Source: Actinacidiphila yanglinensis (GTDB lineage Bacteria; Actinomycetota; Actinomycetes; Streptomycetales; Streptomycetaceae). From it: a stretch of 64,000 nucleotides of DNA. The stretch spans positions 62,001 through 126,000 of the forward strand of contig NZ_FNVU01000003.1 in NCBI RefSeq assembly GCF_900107965.1, written 5' to 3'. This document shows positions 16,391 to 25,583 of the stretch, in pieces. Numbering within the stretch: the first letter of the stretch is position 1; each line of letters opens with the position of its first letter. Position numbers and translations under genes: made by a program. The notes beneath the pieces are model-generated. The model searched no databases. It was not told the DNA's origin and worked only from the letters and a program-made list of their open reading frames with translations.

Positions 16391-17959
16391 GTGTCGGCCA
16401 GCACATCCCGTACGCTCCCGTCCGAGATCGCCGAATCCGAGTCTCTGATGGCGCTCATCGAGCAGGGTAAGGCCCAGGGCCAGATCGCCGGCGACGATGT
16501 GCGTCGGGCGTTCGAAGCGGACCAGATTCCGGCAACCCAGTGGAAGAACGTTCTGCGCAGCCTCAACCAGGTCCTCGACGAGGAGGGTGTGACGCTGATG
16601 GTGACCGCCGCAGAGGCGCCCAAGCGCACCCGTAAGAGCGTCGCAGCCAAGAGCCCGGCGAAACGTACTGCCACCAAAACGGTCGCCACCAAGGCGGCGG
16701 CCCCAGCCAAGAAGACCGTAGCGCCCAAGGTCGACGCCCCGGAGGCGGCGACCGAGGCCGAGACCACGGTGGAGCAATCGGTGGAGGCGGAAACCCCAGC
16801 CAAGAAGGCGCCCGCGAAGAAGACCGCCGCCAAGAAGGCGGTTGCCAAGAAGGCCCCGGCGAAGAAGGTGGCGGCGAAGAAGACCGCCGCGCCCGGGGAC
16901 GAGGCTGCCGCCGAGACGGACGAGCCGGTCGAGGACGGCGCGCCGGGCAAGGGCGGCGAGGACGAGGCCGAGAAGCCGGAGTCCGAGAGCTTCGTGCTCT
17001 CCGACGACGACGAGGACGACGCGCCTGCCCAGCAGGTCGCCGTCGCCGGTGCCACGGCCGACCCGGTCAAGGACTACCTGAAGCAGATCGGCAAGGTCCC
17101 GCTGCTCAACGCGGAGCAGGAGGTCGAGCTCGCCAAGCGGATCGAGGCCGGCCTGTTCGCCGAGGACAAGCTGGCGGCGGCGGACAAGCTCGCGCCGAAG
17201 CTCAAGCGCGAACTGGAGATCATCGCCGAGGACGGCCGGTGGGCGAAGAACCACCTGCTGGAGGCGAACCTCCGCCTCGTGGTCTCGCTGGCCAAGCGGT
17301 ACACCGGTCGGGGCATGCTCTTCCTCGACCTGATCCAGGAGGGCAACCTGGGCCTGATCCGTGCGGTCGAGAAGTTCGACTACACCAAGGGCTTCAAGTT
17401 CTCCACCTATGCCACCTGGTGGATCCGCCAGGCGATCACCCGCGCCATGGCCGACCAGGCCCGCACCATCCGTATCCCGGTGCACATGGTCGAGGTCATC
17501 AACAAGCTGGCCCGCGTCCAGCGCCAGATGCTCCAGGACCTGGGCCGCGAGCCCACTCCGGAGGAACTGGCCAAGGAACTCGACATGACCCCCGAGAAGG
17601 TCATCGAGGTCCAGAAGTACGGCCGTGAGCCCATCTCGCTGCACACCCCGCTCGGCGAGGACGGCGACAGCGAGTTCGGTGACCTGATCGAGGACTCCGA
17701 AGCGGTCGTGCCCGCCGACGCGGTGAGCTTCACGCTCCTCCAGGAACAGCTCCACTCGGTGCTGGACACCCTGTCCGAGCGCGAGGCCGGCGTGGTCTCC
17801 ATGCGCTTCGGCCTCACGGACGGGCAGCCCAAGACGCTGGACGAGATCGGCAAGGTCTACGGAGTGACGCGTGAGCGCATCCGCCAGATCGAGTCGAAGA
17901 CGATGTCCAAGCTGCGCCACCCGTCGCGCTCGCAGGTGCTGCGCGACTACCTCGACTGA
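16391..17959 (+). CDS. hrdB: Principal RNA polymerase sigma factor HrdB (sigma-70 group 1)
   Basis: A 522-aa housekeeping sigma factor that directs RNA polymerase to most vegetative promoters. Region 1.1 occupies ~1-75; a long Ala/Lys-rich segment with [11 protein letters not shown] repeats and an acidic stretch fills ~80-205, as in other streptomycete HrdB proteins. Regions 1.2-4.2 follow: [16 protein letters not shown], then region 2 with [36 protein letters not shown] and [20 protein letters not shown], and region 4.2 with [23 protein letters not shown] 16391 is the start: GAGAGG is 6 nt upstream. The 263-bp upstream region holds a direct repeat GCTTGGCG at 16243 and 16255, but I could not place a promoter confidently. 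A strong terminator follows. Confidence 0.97.
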   Translation: MSASTSRTLPSEIAESESLMALIEQGKAQGQIAGDDVRRAFEADQIPATQWKNVLRSLNQVLDEEGVTLMVTAAEAPKRTRKSVAAKSPAKRTATKTVATKAAAPAKKTVAPKVDAPEAATEAETTVEQSVEAETPAKKAPAKKTAAKKAVAKKAPAKKVAAKKTAAPGDEAAAETDEPVEDGAPGKGGEDEAEKPESESFVLSDDDEDDAPAQQVAVAGATADPVKDYLKQIGKVPLLNAEQEVELAKRIEAGLFAEDKLAAADKLAPKLKRELEIIAEDGRWAKNHLLEANLRLVVSLAKRYTGRGMLFLDLIQEGNLGLIRAVEKFDYTKGFKFSTYATWWIRQAITRAMADQARTIRIPVHMVEVINKLARVQRQMLQDLGREPTPEELAKELDMTPEKVIEVQKYGREPISLHTPLGEDGDSEFGDLIEDSEAVVPADAVSFTLLQEQLHSVLDTLSEREAGVVSMRFGLTDGQPKTLDEIGKVYGVTRERIRQIESKTMSKLRHPSRSQVLRDYLD

Positions 17960-17984
17960 CAGCTCGTCGCTCGAGCGTCGAAGG

Positions 17985-18015
17985 GGCCACGCGGGGAGAC
18001 CCGCGTGGCCTCTTT
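17985..18015 (+). terminator. Rho-independent terminator of hrdB
   Basis: An 11-bp perfect stem GGCCACGCGGG (17985-17995) / CCCGCGTGGCC (18000-18010) with a GAGA tetraloop is followed by TCTTT. It starts 25 nt after the hrdB stop codon. Confidence 0.9.
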
Positions 18016-18113
18016 CGGTCCGATTTCAGTCCGGCGTCTTTGCGGATGCGGCCCCCTGACCTGTCGATGACTCTGGGTATCCCGAGTGATTCACAGGGTC
18101 AGGAGGCCCCCGC

Positions 18114-18950
18114 ATGCGTTTCAGCGTCCGTACCGTCATCGCGGCCATAGTCGCGCTGCTGCCGGCTCTGGTGGTGCCTCTGGCGCTGCCCGCCACTCCG
18201 GCAGCGGCCCACGAGGTCGTCGTGGGCGGTACCCCGACCACGACCCAGCAGGAGCCCTGGGTGGTGGCGCTGTCCAGCCGCTCCCGCTTCGGCTCCGACC
18301 GTTCGGGCCAGTTCTGCGGTGGAGTGGCCGTAGGGGCTCGAACGGTGGTCACCGCCGCACACTGCTTCGGCAAGGAAGCGCTCGGTGTGGACGACTGGCA
18401 GCAGCTGCCGGATCTCCGGGTCATCGCGGACCGCACCGATCTGACCAGTGCCAGCGGTGAGGAGATCCAGTTGTCCAAGGTCTGGGTGAACCCGGACTTC
18501 GACCAGACCACCAACGCCAACGACGTTGCGGTGATCACGCTCGCGCAGCCGCTGCCGAGCGGTGCGGCCATTCCGATGGCGGAACCGTCCGACGCGGATT
18601 CCTACCGCGCCGGCACCGTGGCGGAGGTCTACGGCTGGGGGGACACGACCGGCAACGGGGGGTACGCGACCGGATTGCGCACCGCAGGCGTCACCGTCCT
18701 CGCGGACTCAGCCTGTGAGAAGGCATATCCGGGCGGTAGCGTCGGTACGTACGCCCCGGCGTCGATGATGTGCGCCGGGGTGAACGGCGGCGGCCGGGAC
18801 GCCTGCCAGGGCGACAGCGGTGGGCCGCTGGTCGTCGCCGGCAAGCTGGTCGGCCTTGTCTCGTGGGGGAACGGGTGCGCTCTCGCGGACTTCCCGGGCG
18901 TCTACACCCGGGTCTCCGCGATGGAGGCACTGATCGCGCAGCACATGTGA
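18114..18950 (+). CDS. Secreted trypsin-like serine protease (S1 family)
   Basis: A 278-aa exported protease. Residues 1-32 form a Sec signal peptide (basic start, hydrophobic core AAIVALLPALVVPLAL, cleavage likely after AAA). The catalytic triad is complete: His83 in TAAHC, Asp137 in NANDVAVI and Ser235 in GDSGGP. Asp229, six residues before the serine, predicts trypsin-like cleavage after Arg/Lys. The short propeptide ends VVVGGTP, giving a V-V-G-G-like mature N-terminus. A good Shine-Dalgarno AGGAGG precedes ATG. It lies between hrdB and the small zinc protein, convergent with the latter across a long hairpin. Confidence 0.94.
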   Translation: MRFSVRTVIAAIVALLPALVVPLALPATPAAAHEVVVGGTPTTTQQEPWVVALSSRSRFGSDRSGQFCGGVAVGARTVVTAAHCFGKEALGVDDWQQLPDLRVIADRTDLTSASGEEIQLSKVWVNPDFDQTTNANDVAVITLAQPLPSGAAIPMAEPSDADSYRAGTVAEVYGWGDTTGNGGYATGLRTAGVTVLADSACEKAYPGGSVGTYAPASMMCAGVNGGGRDACQGDSGGPLVVAGKLVGLVSWGNGCALADFPGVYTRVSAMEALIAQHM

Positions 18951-19007
18951 GCGGCGCCCCGAGGGGCCCGGCTCATGGCTGCGCGTGTCGTGGCTGAACG
19001 GGAAAAC

Positions 19008-19048
19008 CCGCGGGCGGACACCCCCTCAAGGGGTCCGTCCGCCCGCGG
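19008..19048. terminator. Bidirectional terminator hairpin
   Basis: CCGCGGGCGGAC (19008-19019) pairs with GTCCGCCCGCGG (19037-19048); the interior CCCC/GGGG extends the structure. It sits between the convergent protease and DUF7455 genes. Confidence 0.8.
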
Positions 19049-19075
19049 CTCCGAACTCGTCGCTGGTGTGAAGGC

Positions 19076-19306
19076 TCAGCGCTCGTCGTCTCCCGTCGAC
19101 GCCGGGGTCTCGTTCAGCCGGCCGGTCTCGTCCTGTATCTCGGCTGCGATCTTCTTCAGTTCGGGCTCGAACTTGCGGCCATGGTGCGCGCAGAAGAGCA
19201 GCTCTCCGCCACTGATGAGCACGACACGCAGGTAGGCCTGAGCGCCGCAACGGTCGCAGCGGTCGCCCGCTGTCAGCGGACTCGCGGGGGTCAGAACAGT
19301 AGTCAC
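19076..19306 (-). CDS. Small zinc-binding DUF7455 protein
   Basis: A 76-aa protein conserved across actinobacteria near the principal sigma gene. Two Cys of a CDRCGAQA motif and Cys/His of LLFCAHHGRK are placed to bind one zinc ion (rubredoxin-knuckle-like), followed by a charged helix FEPELKKIAAEIQDE. Function is unknown; a nucleic-acid or protein contact role is possible. The GTG start at 19306 is supported by AAGAGG 5 nt upstream. Expressed opposite to the protease gene and divergent from parE. Confidence 0.85.
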   Translation of the reverse strand: MTTVLTPASPLTAGDRCDRCGAQAYLRVVLISGGELLFCAHHGRKFEPELKKIAAEIQDETGRLNETPASTGDDER

Positions 19307-19711
19307 GTCGCCTCTTCTCTAGCTCGACGAGCAGTCGTACCAGGGTCAACATCCAACCAGGCCGAAAACGTTCCCGCAGACGGCTTTTTCTCGGAACCGT
19401 CTTCGATATGACCGGGTGTGACCGATTGGCGGCGAATAGGAGTCAATTGCGCCGGATGTCGGGTGTGGAGCTGTTGTCCGGCTCGCCCCCCGGTTGGCGA
19501 CCGGGTTGTTGGAGAGGACGTGCCCGGAGCCTAAATGGTTCATGCCTCTTTGGGAACGTGACATGTGTATCACTCGCGCGGGTTATCGAACGCCTGCTCG
19601 ACAAGGATTAGGATGGGCTGTCCGGATGCCGGGTCGCAGCACTGTCCGCCTGCCCCGCATCGGTACCCTCTCACCGATACGGCTGAATATCTTGACCGAG
19701 GAGCTGCCCGC
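19307..19711. other. Divergent intergenic region before DUF7455 and parE
   Basis: These 405 bases have lower GC than the flanks and contain no convincing gene. A -10-like TAGGAT at 19609-19614 could drive parE with a leader of about 90 nt, and a TTGACC element on the minus strand (19344-19349) could belong to the DUF7455 promoter. GTGA-N8-TCAC near 19557 resembles but does not match a CRP site. Confidence 0.45.
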
Positions 19712-21832
19712 GTGACCGCCGAAACAACCGTGCCGCCCTCCGCGCTACTGACCGGTGCAGATCGCGACGGTTCCAACTACACAGCGCGGCATCTCCTTGT
19801 CCTCGAAGGTCTCGAGGCCGTCCGCAAGCGACCCGGTATGTACATCGGGTCGACCGACAGTCGCGGCCTGATGCACTGCATCTGGGAGATCATCGACAAC
19901 TCCGTCGACGAGGCGCTGGCCGGTCACGGCGACCGCATCGAGGTCGTGCTGCGCTCCGACTCATCCATCGAGGTGCGCGACAACGGCCGCGGCATCCCGG
20001 TCGACGTCGAGCCGAAGACCGGACTGTCCGGCGTCGAGGTCGTCATGACCAAGCTGCACGCCGGCGGCAAGTTCGGCGGCGGGTCCTACGCGGCCTCCGG
20101 CGGTCTGCACGGAGTCGGCGCCTCGGTGGTCAACGCGCTGTCCGCGCGCCTGGACGTCGAAGTGGACCGTGGCGGGCACACCCACAGCATCAGCTTCCGC
20201 CGGGGCGTGCCCGGCGTCTTCGCCGAGTCCGGCCCGGACGCCGCCTTCGAGCCGGCCAGTGGCGTGAACCGCACCAAGAAGGTCCCGCGCACGCGCACCG
20301 GCACCCGGGTGCGTTACTGGGCGGATCGGCAGATCTTCCTCAAGGACGCCAGGCTCTCGCTGGACACCCTCCACCAACGGGCCCGCCAGACCGCCTTCCT
20401 GGTCCCCGGGCTGACCATCGTGGTGCGCGACGAGCGTGGGGTGGAGGAGGGCCGGCCGGTCGAGGAGGTCTTCCACTACGACGGCGGGATCAGCGAGTTC
20501 TGCGAGTACCTCGCCCCCGACAAGCCGATCTGCGACGTGCAGCGGCTGTCCGGCAGTGGCACCTTCAAGGAGACCGTCCCCGTACTCGACGACCGCGGCC
20601 ACATGACGCCCACCGAGGTCACCCGCGAACTCGGCGTCGACATCGCGCTGCGCTGGGGCACCGGATACGACAGCAACCTCAAGTCGTTCGTCAACATCAT
20701 CGCGACGCCCAAGGGCGGTACCCACGTCACCGGGTTCGAGCGCTCGGTGGCCAAGACGGTCAACGAGGTGCTGCGCGCCACGAAGCTGCTGCGCGTCGCC
20801 GAGGACGACGTCGTCAAGGACGACGCCATGGAGGGCCTGACGGCGGTGGTCACCGTCCGGCTGGCCGAGCCGCAGTTCGAGGGGCAGACCAAGGAGGTGC
20901 TGGGCACCTCGGCGGCAAACCGCATCGTGGCCGCCGTGGTGGCCAAGGAGCTCAAGGACTTCCTCACCTCCACCCGGCGCGACACCAAGGCCCAGGCAAG
21001 GGCGGTGCTGGAGAAGACCGTTGCCGCGGCCAGGACCCGGATCGCGGCCCGGCAGCACAAGGAGGCGCAGCGCAGGAAGACCGCGCTGGAGACCTCCTCG
21101 CTGCCCGCCAAGCTCGCCGACTGCCGCAGCGACAACGTCGAACGCAGCGAACTGTTCATCGTCGAGGGCGACTCGGCGCTCGGCACCGCCAAGCTGGCGC
21201 GCAACTCGGAGTTCCAGGCACTCCTGCCGATCCGCGGCAAGATCCTCAACGTGCAGAAGTCCTCCGTCTCGGACATGCTCAAGAACGCCGAGTGCGGCGC
21301 GATCATCCAGGTCATAGGAGCCGGCTCCGGGCGCACCTTCGACATCGACCAGGCGCGCTACGGCAAGGTGATCTTCCTGGCCGACGCCGACGTCGACGGC
21401 GCCCACATCCGCTGCCTGCTGCTGACCCTCTTCCAGCGCTACATGCGGGCCATGGTCGAGGAGGGGCGGGTCTTCTCGGCGGTGCCCCCGCTGCACCGGA
21501 TCGAGCTTGTCCAGCCCAAGAAGGGCCAGGACAAGTACCTGTACACCTACTCCGACGCCGAGCTGCGGCAGACGCTGCTGGACCTCAAGCGGCGCAACGT
21601 CCGCTACAAGGACAGCATCCAGCGCTACAAGGGCCTCGGCGAGATGGACGCCAACCAGCTCGCGGAGACCACGATGGACCCGCGCCACCGCACCCTGCGC
21701 CGGATCAACATCAGCGACCTCGAAGCCGCGGAGCAGGCGTTCGACCTCCTGATGGGCAACGAGGTGGCGCCGCGCAAGGAGTTCATCTCCAGCTCCGCGT
21801 CCACCCTGGACCGTTCGAAGATCGACGTCTGA
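19712..21832 (+). CDS. parE: DNA topoisomerase IV subunit B (second GyrB-type ATPase)
   Basis: A 706-aa type IIA topoisomerase ATPase subunit that decatenates chromosomes with ParC. GHKL ATPase motifs are EIIDNSVDEAL, DNGRGIPVDV and GGLHGVGASVVNALSARL; the TOPRIM domain has VEGDSALGTAK and the DADVDGAHIR metal motif; the C-terminal tail is YKGLGEMDANQLAETTMDP. GTG 19712 is chosen because GAGGAG lies 7 nt upstream; the frame is open further but without coding bias. Synteny (parE near hrdB, parC 7 kb away) matches the second gyrase-like pair of S. coelicolor, which is topoisomerase IV rather than the gyrase near oriC. Confidence 0.95.
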   Translation: MTAETTVPPSALLTGADRDGSNYTARHLLVLEGLEAVRKRPGMYIGSTDSRGLMHCIWEIIDNSVDEALAGHGDRIEVVLRSDSSIEVRDNGRGIPVDVEPKTGLSGVEVVMTKLHAGGKFGGGSYAASGGLHGVGASVVNALSARLDVEVDRGGHTHSISFRRGVPGVFAESGPDAAFEPASGVNRTKKVPRTRTGTRVRYWADRQIFLKDARLSLDTLHQRARQTAFLVPGLTIVVRDERGVEEGRPVEEVFHYDGGISEFCEYLAPDKPICDVQRLSGSGTFKETVPVLDDRGHMTPTEVTRELGVDIALRWGTGYDSNLKSFVNIIATPKGGTHVTGFERSVAKTVNEVLRATKLLRVAEDDVVKDDAMEGLTAVVTVRLAEPQFEGQTKEVLGTSAANRIVAAVVAKELKDFLTSTRRDTKAQARAVLEKTVAAARTRIAARQHKEAQRRKTALETSSLPAKLADCRSDNVERSELFIVEGDSALGTAKLARNSEFQALLPIRGKILNVQKSSVSDMLKNAECGAIIQVIGAGSGRTFDIDQARYGKVIFLADADVDGAHIRCLLLTLFQRYMRAMVEEGRVFSAVPPLHRIELVQPKKGQDKYLYTYSDAELRQTLLDLKRRNVRYKDSIQRYKGLGEMDANQLAETTMDPRHRTLRRINISDLEAAEQAFDLLMGNEVAPRKEFISSSASTLDRSKIDV

Positions 21833-22692
21833 CGCGAGGCGTCGGGTGCGCGGGGCGTGAGGAGACCCGGAGGGGGGCCGGCGTGCTCCCCCAGAGGCGC
21901 GCTGACGGGTGGTCAGGGTGGGAGGGCCTCGCCCGCGGGACAGGGACTCTCGCGGGCGCAGGAGGCCGCGATGACGCGGACGAGCCGCCGGCCGGAGCGC
22001 GGGCGGCGGCTCGCCGGGTTTGCCCATGGGGGCTCCACGGCCCGGGGCGGGCGGGTTCGGGCCTGCTTGTTGCAGGGGTTGAGCTTCCCGCTCACCTTGA
22101 CGATGTTCGGCGCGTAGATCCAGCCGCCCACGCCGGTGGAGACGTTCTCGCCGTGGATCCACTCGCGTCCCGCGGTGTTGCCGTGCCAGCAGTACCCGAC
22201 CGACCTGCGCACCGCGAACCCTGCCCGACGCAGGATCGACCGCCGCCAACTCCGGATCCAGGCAGGGCTGTCGGGCGCCGTGGCCGGGATCGGACCGGGT
22301 TGACTCCACGGCGCAGTCGAGGCAGCGGTCGGCTGCCCCTCCGGCTGGTTCTGTCGGCGGAAGTGGGTGAGCCTGCCGAACGAGGCGACCCTGGCGGGCG
22401 GCGACTCCACCAGGGAGGACAGCCAGTCCGTGTCGTGGCAGCACTTGACCATCAGCAGCGCGCTGGAGCGTGTCCTCACGCCGCCAGGTGTCGCGCACGG
22501 AGGAGTGGGCGAAGTGAACCGCGCGGGTCGTGAACGGCACTGGCGGGGAGCGGGCTTACCTGGGTCGGGGCGGGGGCTCCACCCGAGGGTGGAGAGACGG
22601 TTTCAACCCGGGGCTTGATCCGCTGACCAGTGGATTTCCGTAGATTCGACGACACAAGCCCCTCGTCTCGTCGAGCCTCGGAGGCACCCGCC
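21833..22692. other. 860-bp gene-poor region after parE
   Basis: No intact gene is evident. The minus strand from about 22479 down to 22053 shows coding-type third-position GC and a recognisable SH3-like end (annotated separately as a possible pseudogene). The rest is G-rich and has stop-interrupted frames. Confidence 0.5.
22053..22479 (-). pseudogene. Remnant of a small protein with SH3-like C-terminus
   Basis: The frame read from a GTG at 22479 gives two stretches of streptomycete-like codon usage: ALLMVKCCHDTDWLSSLVES with the following ~30 residues, and YCWHGNTAGREWIHG... to ...WIYAPNIVKVSGKLNPCN (about 22205-22075), which resembles the last strands of secreted bacterial SH3 domains (two Cys, GGWIYAP). 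No signal peptide leads in, the middle is atypical, the frame upstream of 22479 changes, and translation would run on to 21913 through non-coding-like sequence. I read this as a decayed gene; a functional small gene with an unusual start is the alternative. Confidence 0.35.
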
Positions 22693-23172
22693 ATGTCCGG
22701 TTTGACCAATGCCCTGGTGATCGTCGCGGTCGTCGGCGTGGTGATCGCCCGTCAGCTCAGGCCGCGCGCGGTCGCGGGCGGCCGCTGGTGGCTCATGCCG
22801 GTCATCCTGCTGGCGCTGGCGATACGCGAGGGCGGCGGTCTCATCGACAGCCATCACGAGCAGGCCGCCGTGGTGCTGCTCGCCGCCGAGTTGGTGGTCG
22901 GCGGCGTGATGGGTGTCGTCTGGGCCACGACCACTCACCTGTGGACCGAGCCCGACGGCCGGGTGATGGCCAAGGGCACCAAGGCCACCATCGCGGTGTG
23001 GGTGCTCGGCATAGCGGTTCGCGCGGGGCTGTACGCGATCGCGGCGGCGGTCGGTGTGCGTCAGACCTCGACCTCGGTACTGATCGCGGTCGCCGCGACG
23101 CTGCTGATACGCAGCGGCGTGCTCTACTGGCGGGCCCAGAGCCTGGGGCCGTCGTACCGTACGGCTTCATGA
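22693..23172 (+). CDS. DUF1453 family membrane protein
   Basis: A 159-aa integral membrane protein with about five hydrophobic helices (LTNALVIVAVVGVVIARQL, LMPVILLALAI, AAVVLLAAELVVGGVMGVVW, IAVWVLGIAVRAGLYAIAAAV, SVLIAVAATLLIRSGVLYW). DUF1453/CcdC-like proteins have no proven biochemical role. CGGAGG lies 8 nt before ATG 22693. Its stop overlaps the histidine kinase start as ATGA, so the three genes to 24979 form one translationally coupled operon; the protein may act in the same membrane-sensing pathway. Confidence 0.85.
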   Translation: MSGLTNALVIVAVVGVVIARQLRPRAVAGGRWWLMPVILLALAIREGGGLIDSHHEQAAVVLLAAELVVGGVMGVVWATTTHLWTEPDGRVMAKGTKATIAVWVLGIAVRAGLYAIAAAVGVRQTSTSVLIAVAATLLIRSGVLYWRAQSLGPSYRTAS

Positions 23173-24323
23173 GCATCTGGACGACTTGGCCCTCAATTGA
23201 GGCGCTGTCCCGTGAGGGCCGGCCGAAGTCCCGGCGGCGCGTCGGGCGCGGTGTCCGGCTGGTGCTGATGGCCGTCGCGGTGTGGGCGATCGCCGCCAAG
23301 GGGGACCTGAACCCGTGGGCTTCCCTGGGTGCGTGTCTCGGGGTGCTGGCCGCGTGGGCGGTGCTGTGGGCGTACTTCCGCGTCACTCTGCGCCACCGGT
23401 TGTGGCCGGCGCTCGGGCTGATCGCGCTGCTGGTGGCGGGTGGTGCGATCGCGGACGGAGCGGGCGCGCGGCTGGCGGCGGGGCTGCTGTGGTGCGGGTG
23501 CGGGGTGCTGTCGTTGGAGCGGCTGCCGCTGGCCGCGGGGTTGCCGACCGCGGCGGTGTCGCTGACCTTGTTCGGGTTGCTCGCGAGCGGTGCGAACTGG
23601 TTGGTGGCGACCGTGACCGCGCTCGGTCTGGCTCTCGCGGGCTACACGGTGCGACTGGACGCCGAGGCCCGAGGGAACACCCAGCGGCTGCTGGTCCAGG
23701 AGCGGGCCGCGCGGAAGGCGGAGGCACAGACGGCCGCGCTCGCCGAGCGGGCCAGGATCGCCCGGGAGATCCACGACGTGCTCGCGCACAGCCTGTCGGC
23801 GCAGACCGTCCACCTGGAGGCCACTCGTCTGCTGGTCGAGCGTGGAGCGGAGCGGGAGGTGGTGCTGGAGCGAGTGGTGGCGGCTCGCCGGATGGCGCGG
23901 GAAGGGCTGGCCGAGACGCGGCAGGCGCTGTCCGCGCTGCGCGGCGACCTGGCGCCGGTGGAGGACTTCCTCCGGGAGTTGGTGGCGTCGGAGGGAGCCC
24001 GGCTGGAGGTCGAGGGGGACTCGCGGCGGCTGCCGGCGGAGGCGGGGCTCGCGGTGCGGAGGGTCGCGCAGGAGGCGATGACGAACGTGCGCAAGCACGC
24101 GCCCGGGGCGGAGGTCGTGCTGCGGCTGGAGTACCGGCCGGAGGAGGTGGAGTTGGAGTTCCGTGATTTCGGCGGCCGATCGCCTGTGGACAACTCTTTG
24201 GGGGCGTCCGGGTCGGGCTACGGTCTTCGGGGGATGCGGGAGCGCGCCGAGTTGCTGGGAGGCGCGCTGGACGCCGGACCGGCCGAGGAGGGCTTTGTGG
24301 TGCGCTTGCGGGTGCCCGCATGA
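23169..24323 (+). CDS. Sensor histidine kinase, NarL/DesK type
   Basis: A 384-aa membrane kinase. Residues ~28-160 carry about five to six transmembrane segments with no large extracellular domain; a coiled linker (AAGYT...LVQERAARKAEAQTAALAERA) leads to the HisKA_3 dimerisation domain with the phospho-acceptor His202 in AREIHDVLAHSLS, and a HATPase_c domain with VRRVAQEAMTNVRKHAP (N box) and SGYGLRGMRERAELLGG (G box). It should phosphorylate the response regulator encoded immediately downstream (ATGA overlap). The signal is unknown; the membrane-embedded sensor type suggests an envelope or lipid cue, with DUF1453 as possible partner. Confidence 0.93.
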   Translation: MSIWTTWPSIEALSREGRPKSRRRVGRGVRLVLMAVAVWAIAAKGDLNPWASLGACLGVLAAWAVLWAYFRVTLRHRLWPALGLIALLVAGGAIADGAGARLAAGLLWCGCGVLSLERLPLAAGLPTAAVSLTLFGLLASGANWLVATVTALGLALAGYTVRLDAEARGNTQRLLVQERAARKAEAQTAALAERARIAREIHDVLAHSLSAQTVHLEATRLLVERGAEREVVLERVVAARRMAREGLAETRQALSALRGDLAPVEDFLRELVASEGARLEVEGDSRRLPAEAGLAVRRVAQEAMTNVRKHAPGAEVVLRLEYRPEEVELEFRDFGGRSPVDNSLGASGSGYGLRGMRERAELLGGALDAGPAEEGFVVRLRVPA

Positions 24324-24979
24324 CGCGGGTGGTGGTCGCGGACGACCAGACGGTGGTGCGCGAGGGAATCGTGATGTTGCTGGGATTGCTGCCCGGGCTC
24401 GAAGTGGTGGGGGCGGCGGGAGACGGAGAGGAGGCGGTGCGGCTGGTGGCGGAGCGGCATCCGGACGTGGTGCTGATGGATCTGAGGATGCCCCGGTGCG
24501 ACGGGGTCGAGGCGACCCGGCGGATTCGTGAGCAGTACCCGGGGACGCAGGTGGTGGTGCTGACGACGTATGCGGACGACGACTCGTTGTTCCCCGCGCT
24601 GCGGGCCGGCGCTCGCGGATACCTGACGAAGGACGCGGGCGGGGAGGAGATCGCCCGGGCCATCACGGATGTGACGGCGGGCCGTGCGGGGCTGTCTCCG
24701 GCAGTGCAGAGCAGGGTGCTGGACGCTCTGACGAAGGGTGGGCGGCCGGTGCCGGGGCCGGTGCGTCGGGAGGGAGAGGAGTTGCCCGACGGGTTGACGA
24801 TACGGGAGGCGGAGGTGTTGGCACTGGTGGCGGAGGGATTGTCCAACACGGAGATCGCCGGGCGGTTGCACGTGAGCATGGCCACGGTGAAGACGCACAT
24901 CAACAACCTGTTCGCCAAGACCGGAGTGCGCGATCGGGCCCAGGCGGTGGGATACGCCTACCGCCACGGGATCACCTGA
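24320..24979 (+). CDS. Response regulator, NarL/LuxR family
   Basis: A 219-aa two-component regulator. The receiver domain (1-118) shows the acidic pair Asp8-Asp9, phospho-acceptor Asp54 in VVLMDLRMP, the switch Thr in VVLTTYADDD and Lys in GYLTKDA. The C-terminal LuxR helix-turn-helix (about 152-215) reads LTIREAEVLALVAEGLSNTEIAGRLHVSMATVKTHINNLFAKTGVRDR in pieces and is fully typical. Its start overlaps the kinase stop (ATGA), so kinase and regulator are made together. Target genes are not evident; the DUF485/symporter pair 95 bp downstream on the same strand is one candidate. Confidence 0.94.
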   Translation: MTRVVVADDQTVVREGIVMLLGLLPGLEVVGAAGDGEEAVRLVAERHPDVVLMDLRMPRCDGVEATRRIREQYPGTQVVVLTTYADDDSLFPALRAGARGYLTKDAGGEEIARAITDVTAGRAGLSPAVQSRVLDALTKGGRPVPGPVRREGEELPDGLTIREAEVLALVAEGLSNTEIAGRLHVSMATVKTHINNLFAKTGVRDRAQAVGYAYRHGIT

Positions 24980-25073
24980 TGGTGTGAAGGTTTGGGCTTG
25001 TTGGACCTGGATCTTCCCGCTCTGTCCATGATTGGGCGCACGGCCGACCGGCCGGTGGAACGAGGAGAGTTCG

Positions 25074-25583
25074 GTGGACGAGCACGGCGGGGCGGACCCG
25101 GGGACGCTGGGGGTGGACAGCCCGTGGCAGCAGGCCGCGGTGGTGCGGCGGTGGGAGCCGGAGGCGGATACCGATCCGGATGCGGGTGCCGAGAGAGAGT
25201 CCCCCGCCGTGTCGGCGACGGTGCCGCGGGCGCGCCGGGAGGACGAGGCGGCGGTCCGGTCGGCGGTGTATCGGGAAGTGCAGGACAGCGCGGCGTTTCG
25301 GGAAGTGCGGGCGCGCTACCGGGGGTTCGCGTTCCCGGCGGCGGCGGTGTTCGTGAGCTGGTACCTGCTGTACGTGGTGATGGCGACCACCGCACCGGGC
25401 CTGATGGCGCATCAGGTGGCGGGGCAGCTGAATGTGGCGATGGTCGCCGGGCTGGCGCAGTTCGCGACGACCTTCCTTCTGACGTGGGCGTACGCGCGGC
25501 ATGCGCGGCTGCGGAGGGACCGGGCGGCGCTTGACCTTCGGTGGACGCTGGCCACCAGGACCGGGCAGGAGCGGGTGCGGTGA
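25074..25583 (+). CDS. DUF485 membrane protein (YjcH-like), symporter partner
   Basis: A 169-aa protein whose last ~100 residues are a DUF485 domain: FREVRARYRGFAFPAAAVF, two transmembrane helices (FVSWYLLYVVMATTAPGLM and MVAGLAQFATTFLLTWAYA) and a basic tail. The N-terminal ~65 residues are acidic and disordered. GTG 25074 is supported by AGGAGAG 5 nt upstream. It overlaps the next gene by GTGA, the standard yjcH-actP arrangement, where DUF485 accompanies acetate/cation symporters; its precise function is not established. Confidence 0.9.
   Translation: MDEHGGADPGTLGVDSPWQQAAVVRRWEPEADTDPDAGAERESPAVSATVPRARREDEAAVRSAVYREVQDSAAFREVRARYRGFAFPAAAVFVSWYLLYVVMATTAPGLMAHQVAGQLNVAMVAGLAQFATTFLLTWAYARHARLRRDRAALDLRWTLATRTGQERVR

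Noticed and set aside
19555..19577. CRP-like site GTGA-N8-TCAC upstream of parE
   Set aside because: CRP sites need GTGA-N6-TCAC; spacing is wrong and the arms are short.
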